The position numbers were made by a program, and so were the translations under genes. Positions 45,150 to 56,707 of a stretch of DNA of 56,707 nt are shown here, in pieces. The notes beneath the pieces were generated by a model, which saw only the letters and a program-made list of their open reading frames with translations, was not told the origin of the DNA and did not search any database. Every line of letters begins with the position of its first letter. Position 1 is the stretch's first letter. Source of the stretch: Acanthamoeba lenticulata (Eukaryota; Discosea; Longamoebia; Acanthamoebidae); the NCBI GenBank assembly GCA_002179805.1, contig NAVB01000458.1, positions 1-56,707 of the forward strand, in the 5' to 3' direction.

Positions 45150-48100
45150 TCACTGATCAGCCTTGAGAAAGTCAGCAAGGCTCTCTAGCATGTGCCACGA
45201 TCGGTCGCTGCTGTTCCACCGGTATCTGGCCGAGCCTGGGCGTGTTGCCGCCGGTGTGGCAGGCTGGTGGCTAGCACCGCCATGGCCACGACCCGCGATC
45301 TGCGACGGCCGCAGGTAGACTTCACCATCCGCGCCAACACTGGTTCCTGTAGACGGCTGCGGCACTGCCGACCATCCGTAAACTGGGCTGCTGCCGGACT
45401 CAGCACTCGCTGGAAAGTAGAGCGGCGAGGACGGCGCCTGTGGCCAGGCGTGGTAGTGCTGGTAGTGATATTGTGCCGGCGAAGGGTAGAGCGCAGGTGT
45501 GGACGGCATCGAGGCAGTTGGGGCAAAGGATCCTGTATATGAAGTCGAGGATGATGGTGATGGCGAAGGTGACGTTGACATGGTAGCCATGGTTGTCGTC
45601 GTTGGCTCATGAGCGTGATCACTCGCTGCTGTCGACGGCGCCGCAACACGGGGGCGCACGAAGCGCAACTTCGCCTTTTGACGTTCGACTCGCAAGTCGT
45701 TCTGGAGTCGGGTGAGGACGGCCTGGATCCCCTGGAGTGCGGCTAGCAGACTCTCGCTCTCCATCATCTGATCGGCCCGCTGATAGGCGCGGTTGCGCTT
45801 GGCCCCCTTGACAGCGTTCTCATAGTTTGGCATCCGCTCCATGAAGAGACCGCGTTTTGACTTGAGCTCCGCCACGAGCTCCTCTAGCTCGCGCTCGCGT
45901 TGCCGCGCACGTAGAGCGGCCTCCCCGCCATGAGGATTGAGCTCGTAAGTCCAATCGCGTGTGCCCAGCTCGCGGGTCGTCGACAAACGTCGCTCAAGCA
46001 ACTCGAGGAGGGCGTCGATGTTGGCCAACAAGCTGGCGGCCGTGATCATCAGAATGTCCACCTCTGCGCCGACGTCACTCATGTGAGTCTCTGTACGTAC
46101 ACGCCTAGCAGGTGGGACGAGTTTTACCAACAGAGAGCGGAGGCGAGGTCACAGTCTCGCGCAGGCCGGACACGTCGATCAGGCAGTCCTTGAGCAATCG
46201 CTTTACCTGCTTCCGCATGGCTTCATCTTGAGGATCGACCTCTGCCTCGCCCTTGCTTGCTGTTTCATGTGTCGCCGCTGCCGCTGCAGTCGTGCCGGGT
46301 TGGTCGAAGTTGAGATCGATCAGCTGACCGGCCACACGCGTTAGTCAGTCAATGTGAAGCTCGCGATACTGTAGCAGTGGGGAAGTGTGCAAACGCACCT
46401 GTTCTAACCCGGTGTCGATGACGCTCGGCTCGGGTGGCAATACGGAAGAGGCCGCGGTCTTGGGCTGGCTCAGCTGCGGCCGGACTGCGGGCGTTGTCGT
46501 TGTTGGCTGCGGAGTGGCCTGGGCGGCAGGTCTGGGGCGCTCCTCGCCTTCGTAAAAGAGGATCGATGGCTGGAAGTGGCCCAACCGACACTTGGCGATC
46601 ACGTCCTCGAAGTTGGGGCCCACCTGCGGGTTGTACACGTCTCAGGCTCGTCATCAATGCAGAGGGCTGCAGAAGGGGCCCAACCTCCTTGACCGTGGCG
46701 TCGTCAAACACGACCCACCTCCGGCGCTGCGTGTTGTAGAAATAGGCGTCGTAGTGCTTGCCTGCATGTTGGTCGTTATGTCAAATGTGGTGGTGCCAGA
46801 AGACGGTTCCCAGACCAAGCATACCGTAGTAGCATATGAGGCCCTTGAGGTGGTATCGTCGTGACGAGGTGCCGCCGTCAAAGATGCGATCCAGAGTGAT
46901 GGTCGGTGAGAGACTCGACAAGACCTCAACGATGACCGCCAGCGACGGCGCATCACTGTCCCACACCAAATCTGTCACGAGGTTGTGACGCATCAAATGA
47001 GTCTTCTTCTTCGAGGTCGTTTGTGAAGAGGAATCTTGAGGCCTTTACCAATTGTGAAGATGTCGGGCTCGTGCAAGAGGTAGCGCTTGACCGAGCACGA
47101 GGGCTCCTTGCATCGCTGATTGGGTGCGCCGGCAAATAGGTTGTGAGGCTCAGCGGCCGCAGGTCTGGGCTGCAGGCGAGTCCGCTAGCGTACGTACCTC
47201 ATTGGGGCACAGACGTCGGTCCAAAGCGGCAATCTGGCGGAGAGTCTGGTCGAAGGGAGCGCTGGGGCAGGTCTCGTGCATCCGCCGCACGCTCGAGCTG
47301 TAGACGTAGTGGAGCCACGAATGCGAGACCAGCGGCTCCGAGTCCTCTTGGCACCGATTGCACGAGATCTGTTCCAGCACCTCGAGGCCTGACCGACGGT
47401 TAGCACCACAAGTCTTCTCTTGGCCGCAGCGGGGCCGCTTGAAGGAAGGCAAGTACCAAAGGCCTGATGCGCAATGCACAGCGGCTGGCAAGGCTTGACG
47501 TCAGTTGGTTTCTGTGGCATGTTGCTGGCCGGGTCAGCCTGCTCGCTGTTGGACGCAGCAGCGATGCTCTCATGCAAGTTCTCGAGGATGGCCTCGAGCG
47601 TTTCCGCCGCGTCCTCCTGCGGCATGCAAGAACTGCATCAGCTCTGGTGATAATGCTGGAGGTCACAGTGTTGTAGCATCGTCATACGATCTCGCCCAGC
47701 TTGAACTTGCCCTCTGCTCTGTAGAGGGCATCCAGGGTCTCGCGTAGCACTTGTGGCGGTAGCACAGCCTCTTCGCTAAACTCGAACGCCGTGAGGATCA
47801 CCTATTTGGCGTCATGAAACTGTTAAAACAGAGCCAATGAAGCCAGGCCACAGCTGGCAGGGAGTACCTTGAGGGCGCAGAAGACGCAGTGCTCACGGTG
47901 GCGGTGCTGCTCGCAGTCTGCAAACCGTGAGGTGAAGGAAGGCAGGTGCCAGAGACTTTGGATAACGACATTTAAGAAACAGTTCTGCTGGCCGTATTTG
48001 TTCTCCAGACCCTTACCCACTGGCACACTTAATCCTCCCTCACCCGTCTCGGTGACCCTCCTGCGTGTTGGAGCTGATCCCTCCATCATCTGAGTCGGGT

Positions 48101-48173
48101 GTGCCGATTTCGGCGGATAAAAAAAATATGACGTACGTAAGTCCCAGTCGAAGATGCGGCTGAACGTGTTCAT
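45150..48173 (-). CDS. Ubiquitin-specific protease (USP, peptidase C19; USP54-like)
   Basis: Start MNTFSRIFDWDL at 48173. The Cys box GLENKYGQQNCFLN then VVIQSLWHLPSF lies near 48020-47940, with catalytic Cys in NCFLN and a partner HCVFCALK. Zinc-like pairs follow (RRLCPNE, NQRCKEPSC), then LVWDSD and the His box KGLICYYGKHYDAY across the 46825/46761 junction. Clear exons toward the end are 46761-46685, 46623-46399, 46323-46128 and 46090-45150. Exons between 48137 and 46990 are not all resolved. The catalytic core removes ubiquitin from substrates. The arrangement is closest to the USP53/54 and plant DUF627/629 group. The long C-terminal part has a helical Glu/Arg region and then a disordered Ser/Thr/Pro/Tyr-rich tail. 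The gene is head to head with the CLU gene. Confidence 0.85.
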
Positions 48174-48523
48174 GGCCCAACGTGGTGCAGGGCTTGAGGG
48201 TTTGGTAAAGTGCCCACCAGTTCTTTCTTTTGAAAATGAAGCTGAACCGTCCAAAGTGAAAAATGTTTATGTATCATTTCTTATGACATTTTATATTAGT
48301 TTCTCTGGCGGGCTGGCCGAGATGGAGCCGGGGTCGCGCATAAGTCGCTCGGCGGGAGATGCAGCGCGACAAGGGCAAGGGTCACATAGGACGCGTGCTA
48401 CTTCAAGCTCCCTTGCCGAACTGCCTCCGCTTCAGCCGCAGCAAGGAGGGAAAAAACATGCGGCATCTGAGGTACCTCTCTGCCTCTTCCTAAAAGAAGC
48501 ACGAGAGCATCGTGGTTTCTTTC
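48174..48523. other. Divergent promoter region
   Basis: About 350 bases lie between the starts of the USP gene (minus) and the RanBP2-CLU gene (plus). The stretch holds both leaders. The plus-strand open frame 48154-48546 overlaps the USP start and is not called. A TTTTATATTAG patch at about 48289 is the only TATA-like element I see. Confidence 0.4.
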
Positions 48524-51500
48524 ATGGTGAGATGTGCAAACCCTAATTTGTTTCATTTGTGGCGAATCGAAGAGTGTTTTGGTCGATTCAAAGAAGTTAG
48601 AGAAGGAGCGAGAGAAAGAGGCAAAGAAGTTAAAGAAGAAGCTGGACAAGCAGGCTCGTAAGCGCTCTAAGTCTGAAAAGAAGAAGAGCGCCAAGGACAA
48701 GAAGAAGAACAGCAGCGGTGGCAAGCAGGACGCGCAGCAGCAGCCGCAGTCTGGTCCTCTCTTTAGCCAGCCGGCGTGGAAGTGCGAGGCATGCACCTTT
48801 CTCAACCTGGACCCAGAGGCCACCCAGTGTGCCGTGTGCGACAGCTACCGCTTTACCGTTGCCAGCGTCTCTGCACCGTCCTTGGGCCCTGCACAGCCTG
48901 CAGGGGTGATGATGCTGTGGTACTGCCCGCGCTGCACATTCCTTAACGAATCTACCGCCAGCATATGCGACCAATGGTGCGTGTGTCGTCCATGAGAGCG
49001 TGTGCGCGTGCGTGTGTGCACCGTTAAGAATTCGTTGACGACTGACTTCCACCTGTGGCCCGGGTGCGCAGCTATACGGCGCGCTCGCCGACTGCCATCA
49101 CGGTGCTGTCGACGGAAGTGTCGCCCTCCAGCTACGACCCGCCAGCCTTTGCCAGCACGAGCCAGTTGGACTTTGGGACGACGGCCACATCATCGACCGC
49201 ACAGCATCACCAGCAACAGCATCAGCCCAAGGGCCGGCGGAAGGCGACGGCCCCCGAACGCGCCGCTGTTCAGGACGACGACTTCTGGGTGCCTGAGCCG
49301 GACGAGGACGATGGCGGCGGGGACGACAACGGTGATAATGACGACGACTATCATGATCACACCACCAGGCGAAGCGGTAGCCCGATGACCATGGAAGAGC
49401 GGAGCAGGAAGAAGCTGAGCCGCAGCGACAACTTGCTCTTGAGCGACAGCCCCGGGCTCGATGATGACGATGAAGACATGGCCGAGCGTGACTTTGTCCG
49501 CGCAGAGCAGCGGGCCCGCATGCTCGAGGAGCGCCGGGAGCGCAAGGCCCAGCGCGAACTCGAGCGGGAGGCCAAGCGGCGCGAGGACGAAGAGCGGCGG
49601 CGGCGTGAGGAAGAGGAAAGCCTCGCGCTCGAGCTTGCGATGATCGCGCAAACCGAGCCCTACTGCGCCCACGTCTTGTGGGAGGAGGAGCTCTTCAGCG
49701 ACGAGGAAGAGGACGACAGCGGCCGCAGCCGTGGGGGATCGCTGCTGTCGACCGACCCTGCGGACGACCTTCTGGCCGAGTCCATGGAGGAGCGGCTCAG
49801 CAAGCAGCGTCAATATCTGGGGGCCGACGGTGTCGGGCAGGATTCTGCCGACGTCCGGGAGTCGCAGCAACTTCAACGCCGGCGCCGGCAGCAGCCGCCG
49901 CAGCCTCAATCTGGTCCGGCACCGGTGTCTACTCCGCCAAGTCGCGGCACTTACGAGGGCGAGAGCGAGGAAGAGGGCGAGGGTGAGGAGGAAGCGGACA
50001 ATTACGAGGCAGCCAACCGGGATAATGTCCCTTATGAGGAGGTCAAGTCGTCCGTCGTGCGCCCTGGGCCAACGGGGCTCGACATTTACGAGCTCGTCGC
50101 GCCAAAGTCGGGCAATTCCTCCTTTGCTCGGCAGCGGGCTGCGGCCGAGACGGACCAGGAGGCGCGAGACCGCGAAGAGGGCTACACAGTCGTGCAAGGT
50201 GTGGCAGAGGGTGGCAATGGTACGAGTTATCTATACGACGAGCCCCATGACGTAGAGTCCAGCCCACCGCGGCCGTCGCCCCCTGTTCCGGCGCCGGTGC
50301 CGACGCCCACACCAACACCTACATCCGGGCCGGCGCCACACCTGGACGATGACGAGCTGCTCGCACAGCTGTTGGCTGCCGACGACCCTCTGCCAGCTCC
50401 CGTTTCAGCGCCCGGGCCGGAGGGGGAGGCCCAGCCGCCAAAGCCCACTACAACAACACCTTCGGTGACCATCACGGAGCCGCGCAGTCTTGAGAGCAGC
50501 GGCGCAAAGCTGAAGAGGACGAGGAAGAAGGGGAAGGGGAAGGAGCTGGCCGCGAAGAGCAAGAAAGCTGGCGCGCGAGCCAACGTGGCTGCCGCAAGCA
50601 GCAGCGGCAACACCAACAAAGGGAGTTACCTGGAGGACGTCGTGGAGGCCGTCGATTTCCTGCGAGCGGCCGACACGAAGAGCAAGAAGGCGCAGCTGCG
50701 AGACAGCCTGTACTACACCGACAACGAAGATGACAGCACTGATCCCACCACGACCGGCACTGGTGACGGCGATGACGGCGACGATGACGCCTATGAATTT
50801 GAAGACGGCGAGCAAGACGAAGAAGAGAACGATGATGAGGAGGAAGAGAGCTCGAGCGATTACGGCAGCGCCAGCGGCAGCCGACACCGTCGCCAGCAAT
50901 CAACGGCTGCCAAGATCATCGATAGCGACGAGGTTCGCAACGCCATTCTAAACTCGGGCGACCTCCAGGCCCGCGCAGTGGCCGACCAAGAGGACGAGTC
51001 GTATCGTGACGAGCTGCTTCGGACCAGTGGCACCGACAGCGAGCCGCAGCCTCAGCCACCACAGATGCAGGCTGAGCCGCTGCCAGTTGCCAGCACGAGC
51101 GCCGCTGCTGTGCAGCCGCTGACCCTGTCGCCGATCAACCCGGCCAAGCTGGCCTACGCCGGCCTGGCGCCGATGCCTGATCGGTCAGGCTCGTCTGCGA
51201 CGCCGTCTCCGGCGACGTCGCCGTCGATATCTGCGGCGCATCCCGCCGCAGCCCCGGGCGTCGTCCCGCTGGGCGGTGGCCACCGCGCCCGGCCCGTCCC
51301 GCCGCAGCGCGACGTGCCGTTGCCCGAGCAGGCCCGCAAGATTGGGCAAATGACCAGGAACAGCGACGTCTATCTCCACGGCATGATGAAGGCCTGTCGG
51401 GCCCTGCTCCCAATCTTTGCCACGCACCTGCTGGCCATCAAGTCGGTGGGCGACCTCCGGCAGAAGCTGCAGGTGCGTGAAGCCGTCCAACAGCCAGTGA

Positions 51501-54500
51501 TGCACGCCTGGGCTAACACCCTGACAACAGCGCTTCGTCGGGCTTCGGATCCGCACGTCGTGCGAGGACAACGAGTTGTCGCCCAATGTAGGAGGCACCA
51601 CGCCAGCCGTCCTTTATCGCCTGGAGCGCGCCCAGCGCTTCTCTCGTCGGGCCAACTACCATCTCTACAACGACATCGGGTACCGCACCCCTTGGCCCTC
51701 ACGTTGTCACGTCGGCCAACGCCTTTGATTTAAGACCGTTTGTGTCGACACAGGAGCACGATGCCCTTTATCGGTGCTGTGTACACGTCGGCCGAGCGCG
51801 CTGTGCGCGCCAACAACTCCCTCCTGCAGATCACATGCGTCTACATGGAGTCGCTGCTGTCTCCGGAGGACCTGACGGCCATCTATCGGGGCGCCATGCT
51901 GCGTTGGTCCGGCGAGGGGGGCGCCTCCGGCCAACAGCAGGCGTGCCGTCGCGCCATCTGCGCGTTCGCGCGGGCTCGCCACCAGCTTCAACTGTCCACG
52001 GCGGAGCTCAAGCGCGTCAACGACATGCTCCAGGCCACCATCACCGAGCGCTCCGTCCTCGATATCCTCCAGTCCAGCGCGCTGTCGCTGGTGCAGGCGA
52101 CGCGGCATCTGCTGGACCAGCTTACGCGTGAGGGCGTCATGACTGGCAGTGGTGACACCTTGTATGGGCTCGGCGGCTTGGGCGGCGCCGGTACCGCGCT
52201 CTTTGCGCCTGGCTCGGCCGCACTGGCGATGGACGAGCGGCGCCACCAAGTCGAGTGGCTTCAGAACGCGGTGCGCAGCGTCGAGGCCCGCCTGTGCGTC
52301 GAGGAGGACCGGGGCACCGACCGCAACTGGAACAAGGAGTTCCAAGACATCCTGGACTCATTCTCGATCGCCAAGACGGAGGAAGAGGCCGAGATCGAGG
52401 CCAGCGCACTGGTTCACCGTGGCCAGCAAGCCGACAAGCTGTGCACGCTGGCCAAGGACTTCGTGGCGACGGCCAAGATGTACGGCAAGATCATCATCTC
52501 CGAGGTCGACCTGCCCTACAAGCAGAAGACGATCAAGCCCATCAAGATTGGCGGCGTGGCGGGCGGCGAGAAGTACATTCACCGCGGCATCCTCTTCAAG
52601 TTTGCCATGGACTGGGAGAATCTCTACGGCGGCAACGACGAGTACAGCGCCAAGGTGGCCTCGCATGAGCTCAAAGGCCTCGCCCGCTATTTCTCCTGCG
52701 GTGTGCGCGGCCTCCACTTCCCGCTGATGGCTCTCATCGACTATCGGTATGTGGACTCTCCTCTTCCTGCCGCAGCGCCACAAGGGGACTCACACGCACG
52801 GGGAACGGACCACAGGGGATTCCGTCTGGTGGCCTCGTCGATCTTGCCCATCTTCTCGTCGGAAACGCTCGTGTATGGCAGCTGCGACATGGGCCAGACT
52901 GTCAAGGACGAAAATCCGGTGCTCCGCAAGCTGATGGAAAAGGCCGGCCGCCAGATGAACATCAAAGGTGCCTCCCCAACTTGAATTCTCAAAAGAATAA
53001 GAAACACAAGCAAAGCTTCAAAAACTAAATTATCAAAAACTGTACAGGCCATCACGCGGGTAACAGTGGCATTACGCTGTATGCCCCGATCGACATCGAA
53101 GGCCATCTGGGCCGCGACAACCGTTTCTACGTTCTCGGTGCGCCGCTCTTCTCAGTATTGGGTTAATGACTCACTAACCGTTGTCCTCTTAGACTTTGCG
53201 CGCACGTTTCCGCCGACAACGCCCGATGTCGTGGGTCACCCGCGCGGCTTCCTCTACCAGCTCATGCGCCCCGAGTTCGTGTTTGCGTACCCCAAGCCGC
53301 TTTCTAGGTACGCCTTCCATGCACAACACGGGATACGTTTCTTATTTGTTGTTGACAACTCGTGAATGATGTTGTTTTTTTTTTTGTGGTGTCACCTTGT
53401 AGCGACGCATTCACCAAGTTTGGCCTTCGTGACGGCAAGAAGAACAACAAGGAGGTCCGCAAGGCCACCGAGTACCTCCTCAACGTCACCATTCCCGAGT
53501 ATGGCCAACACCTTCTTGTGCCAAAGGTGACTTGATCAGCCGCTGATCCGTATTCGACCAGGTTTGCGGGCTGGCTGGAGCGCCACTACGAGGAGGAAGT
53601 CGAGCGTGACGAGGAGTTTGAGCGCGTGTTGACGTCCAACCTCAGTGTGCTACTGCACCGCAACGGCATTAACAATCGCTACCTGGGCGTCGTTCGCCTT
53701 CATTGTCGCAACCCGCGCCTCCGCCACTTCCTCCTCCGGTATCGTGTTAATTTATTTCATATTTTTATTTATTTATTTATTATTCCTGTTAGTGTTTGTC
53801 ATGTACTAAAAGCCGTCTTGTACAGCGAAATGATCGCTCGAGTTGTGAAAAACAACATGCGTGCTATGATGCGTGAGAAGACGAAGAGGGTGCACCGGCA
53901 GCAGTGGACGGCGGCCACGACGGCATCCACGACGCCAACGACCAGCAGGCACCACCCGCAACCGCAGCCACCGCCGCCACCTCTGCTGAGTGCCACCGAC
54001 GAAGACCACAATCCAGAAACCAGCTTCCCGGTGATGATTGCCCGCTTCTTCAATGTCGTGATTGGCCTTGAGGGCAAGCGGTCTGCCGACTTCTGGAACG
54101 TTGAGCTCCGGTTCGTTTTGCTTCTTTCTCGCGTTCGCTTTCGCGAAGCTTTCGCGTTCGCTTTTTTAAATTAAAATTAATTTTATATTTATATTTTAAT
54201 GCTATGGTGGAGCGCAGAAACAAGCTAGGCGAGGCGTTTCCTCAATCGAAGCTGACAGAGGAGACGATCCGGCTGTCGTCCGTCGACTTTTTGCCACTCT
54301 TTGAGCGGGTACAACAGCTGGGTGGCATCCGTCTCTCCAAGCAGATTCTGCGCGAGCTCAAGGAGATGCCCGACAAGGTCATCTTTGCCTATCCCGACAT
54401 CATCAAGCTTCGCGTACGTCTTCCCTGTGTCTCAGTAGACTCCACTGTCACACGTCAGCTGACGCACTGGTGTATGTGCTGCACAGTCGCGGGTGAAGCA

Positions 54501-56707
54501 CATGAACATCGTCGAGGAGTCCGAGGCATTGTCGGTCAAGCTCACTGCTCTGAAGGCGGACAACCAGTACTTGGCCCTTCGCATGCTGCGCTACTCGCGG
54601 GACCACTACGACGCCGCCGTGCGCGTGTCGACCGACGACCCCAAGAGCCTCCGGCGGTTGGCCGAGGTGCTCAAGGAGCTCGCTCTTCGCGAACCCGGCC
54701 CGCCGCAGCTCAAGATCGAGTTGGGTGACTCCAGCATCGAGCGGTTCCGCGCAGCCTACAAGCTCAAGCAGGCCGACGAGAAGGTACGGCGCCACAACCT
54801 GTAGTTCCTCAGGAGCCTATTTCCCACATTTCGGTATTATATTTATTTATTTATGTACTTTTCTAAAATCATAACAGAGACACAAGGAGACCCAAGATGC
54901 CAAGGACCTGATCTTCTACACGGGCAACGTCGCATGCGAGTTGGCCGAGGCCATCCGTAGCGCCCACTTTTTCGTAGAGGTACGGAACGGACTTGCACCA
55001 TAAAACGTGGAACAAACCTCGAGCTAACCAAATCACTTGTTCCTTTGTGTGCAGGCGAGGAAGTGCTTCGTGGACGCGCTCCAATTTCCCTCATTACCGC
55101 GCTATGAGAAAGAGATCTCAGACAAGGCCCTCGCCATGATGGAGAAGGCCGAAACCGTACTCACTCCTCTCAAGCTTTTATTTCTATTTTACTTAGTTTT
55201 TTTTTTATTATTCGTACTCACTGAGCCCAATGGCAGAGCCTGAGCCCGGTGGACTTTAAGGGCGCGTGCCAGCTGTTCAAGGCCCTCCTGAGCGTGCGCC
55301 CGACGGACGTGCTGCTCATCTTCCTGTGCGCCGAGATCTGCTTCTCGTGGGCCCGCACGCTGGGCGACTACACGAGCGCGCCCTACGTGGCGGCCATCAA
55401 GCACTACCGGGCCGTGGACCGCGAGGAGCAGAGCCGACGACCTCGCCTGCCCTTCCTCAACGAGCTCGAGGGCATGAAGGAAAACCTCAACTCGCTTGGC
55501 GCCGCGCCATCTTCATCGCCGTCAGCGTCATCCTCGGCGCAATCGCAGGGCTCGAGCTACGAGAAGTTCCTCAGCGGCATCATCGGCAGCAGCGGCAAGA
55601 GCTACAAAAGAAGCAAAGTCAGCTTGCTCCCCCTGGAGAAGCTCGACGCCACCGCGAAACCGACCCTCGAGACCACGGCGGGCGGGCAGATCGTTCAAGC
55701 CGCCGAGCATAGCGCTAGCTCGTCCACATCATCATCAACGTTATCGTCATTCTTGCCAGTCCCTGGCCTATCAACGTCGGCCTCGTTCTTGTCGAGCTCG
55801 TCCCCCTCGCGTCGCAAGGAAAAGGAGAAAAAGAAGGACAAGTCGAGCAAGAAAGGCCGACGTCGAAGCAAGAAGTACGAGGAGGGCGAGACCCCGGGCG
55901 CGCTGACAACATCCACCTCCCCGAGCCCGACAAGCGCGCGTCATCATTGGCCCTTCAAGTCGCCCCGATCCCCGCGCGGGAGCGAGAGCAGCGCAGCGAC
56001 TCACGCCGCGGCCGCTTCTGCAACCTCCACCTCCACCGCCGCGACGACCGACGGCGAAGGAGAACAGGAGGTCACGAGCTCGCACCACCACTCGCTCGTG
56101 AGCAAGCTCTTCTCGAGTGCCAGCTCCAAGCGCAGCGCGAGGCGGCGCAGCCTTCTCGCCGCCGCTGGCAAAGGCGACAAGTGGAGCACGGCCGAGCTCC
56201 CACTGGTCAAAAGCGCCACCGTCGCCGGTGGCCTTGTGGCTGGTGACGAGGCCGAGCGGCGCCGGCAGGAGGAGCAGCGCCTGCGCGACGAGAAGCTGCG
56301 CCAGGACAAGCGCCAGCTCGAACGCGAGCGTGAACGGCACGCCGTCCTGTCCTCTTGGAGGAGCCTCACATGCGAAGAGCAATGAACTCACGTGCGCGCG
56401 CGCGCAACACAGACGAGAGCGGGATCCGTGGCGGTGTATCTACGTAGTGTTCCGACTGCGGCAAGAAAAGTACATGGAGCTCACTCGGACCTACCCCAAC
56501 CTCGGCCTCTTTTGGCTTCGAGTACGACTTGACCCCGCCTGGACAGGCAGAGTTTTCGGTTTTTCGGGCTGATCGTAACGTGCGTGCTACAGATGGGCCA
56601 CATGTTGGTGGAGCACGTCGAGGAGGCGCGGCTCACGCGCGATCTGCAGCCCGAGCAAGAGCAGAAATACTTGGCCGAAGCTGGTACGACCACATCAGCT
56701 GACTTCT
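48524..56707 (+). CDS. RanBP2 zinc fingers joined to a CLU domain (partial, runs off the window)
   Basis: After a Lys/Glu-rich coiled start come two RanBP2-type zinc fingers (WKCEACTFLNLDPEATQC then C, and WYCPRCTFLNESTASICDQC). A disordered acidic region of about 700 residues with an Arg/Glu coiled coil (49500-49620) follows. Then comes a CLU domain: NWNKEFQDIL, ASHELKGLARYF, LMALIDYRGFRLVA and LVYGSCDMGQTV, ending at HLGRDNRFYVLD and FARTFPP. Exons from there are 49072-51472, 51531-51679, 51754-52746, 52816-52967, 53048-53137, 53193-53307, 53403-53498, 53562-53738, 53826-54110, 54218-54413, 54487-54783, 54878-54979, 55055-55156 and 55237 to about 56360, all in phase. More exons (about 56450-56530, 56593-56684) continue past the edge. 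CLU proteins bind mRNA and affect mitochondrial distribution. The start (ATG followed at once by an intron) is inferred. Confidence 0.85.

Noticed and set aside
49190..50197. 335-residue Leu/Val-rich minus-strand ORF resembling a membrane protein
   Set aside because: It is antisense to Asp/Glu-rich low-complexity sequence, which always reads as Leu/Val/Ile on the other strand.

Overview
The window is nuclear DNA from a gene-dense, GC-rich protist. Almost every gene is cut by short introns of about 45-100 bases, usually opening GTACG, GTGCG or GTAAG and closing CAG. The genes are eukaryotic (UBA1, signal peptide peptidase, LTV1, SR protein, CLU-domain protein). Gene density, the intron style and the LIM, EF-hand and PH repertoire suggest an amoebozoan of the Acanthamoeba type. 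That assignment is inference from style and content, not from a marker gene. I modelled exons by hand from reading frame, GT-AG sites and family similarity. For most models the exon lengths sum to a whole number of codons, which supports them internally but does not replace RNA data.

Layout. 1-202: 3' end of a membrane-protein gene (+). 253-945 (-): small unknown protein. 1050-8951 (-): about 2374-residue protein made of about 14 diverged repeats, with a coiled coil and a CxxCxGxG cysteine cluster at the C terminus. 9662-10616 (+): LIM plus two EF-hands. 11552-12439 (+): secreted protein. 12276-12458 (-): 60-residue ORF overlapping it. 12757-13669 (-): CIA2/MIP18, head to head with LTV1 (13870-16452, +). 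16768-18637 (+): long protein with a linker-histone fold. 18725-20163 (-): endonuclease/exonuclease/phosphatase protein, head to head with an SR splicing factor (20302-21331, +). 21883-25297 (+): haem-oxygenase-like iron protein with a long extension. 25541-27996 (+): ABCG half-transporter. 28152-31878 (+): helical-repeat protein, perhaps focadhesin-like. 32011-36883 (+): PH-PH-patatin phospholipase. 37106-37555 (-): small Ser-rich protein. 38116-42423 (-): ubiquitin-activating enzyme E1. 42518-44258 (-): signal peptide peptidase. 45150-48173 (-): USP-type deubiquitinase. 48524 to the right edge (+): RanBP2 zinc fingers joined to a CLU domain.

No operon logic applies. Themes that recur by chance or by loose clustering are ubiquitin handling and proteolysis (UBA1, USP, SPP) and ribosome/RNA work (LTV1, SR protein, EEP protein, CLU). 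The least understood item is the repeat protein at 1050-8951. The oddest domain combinations are LIM-EF-hand, RanBP2-CLU, and haem-oxygenase-like plus a long extension.
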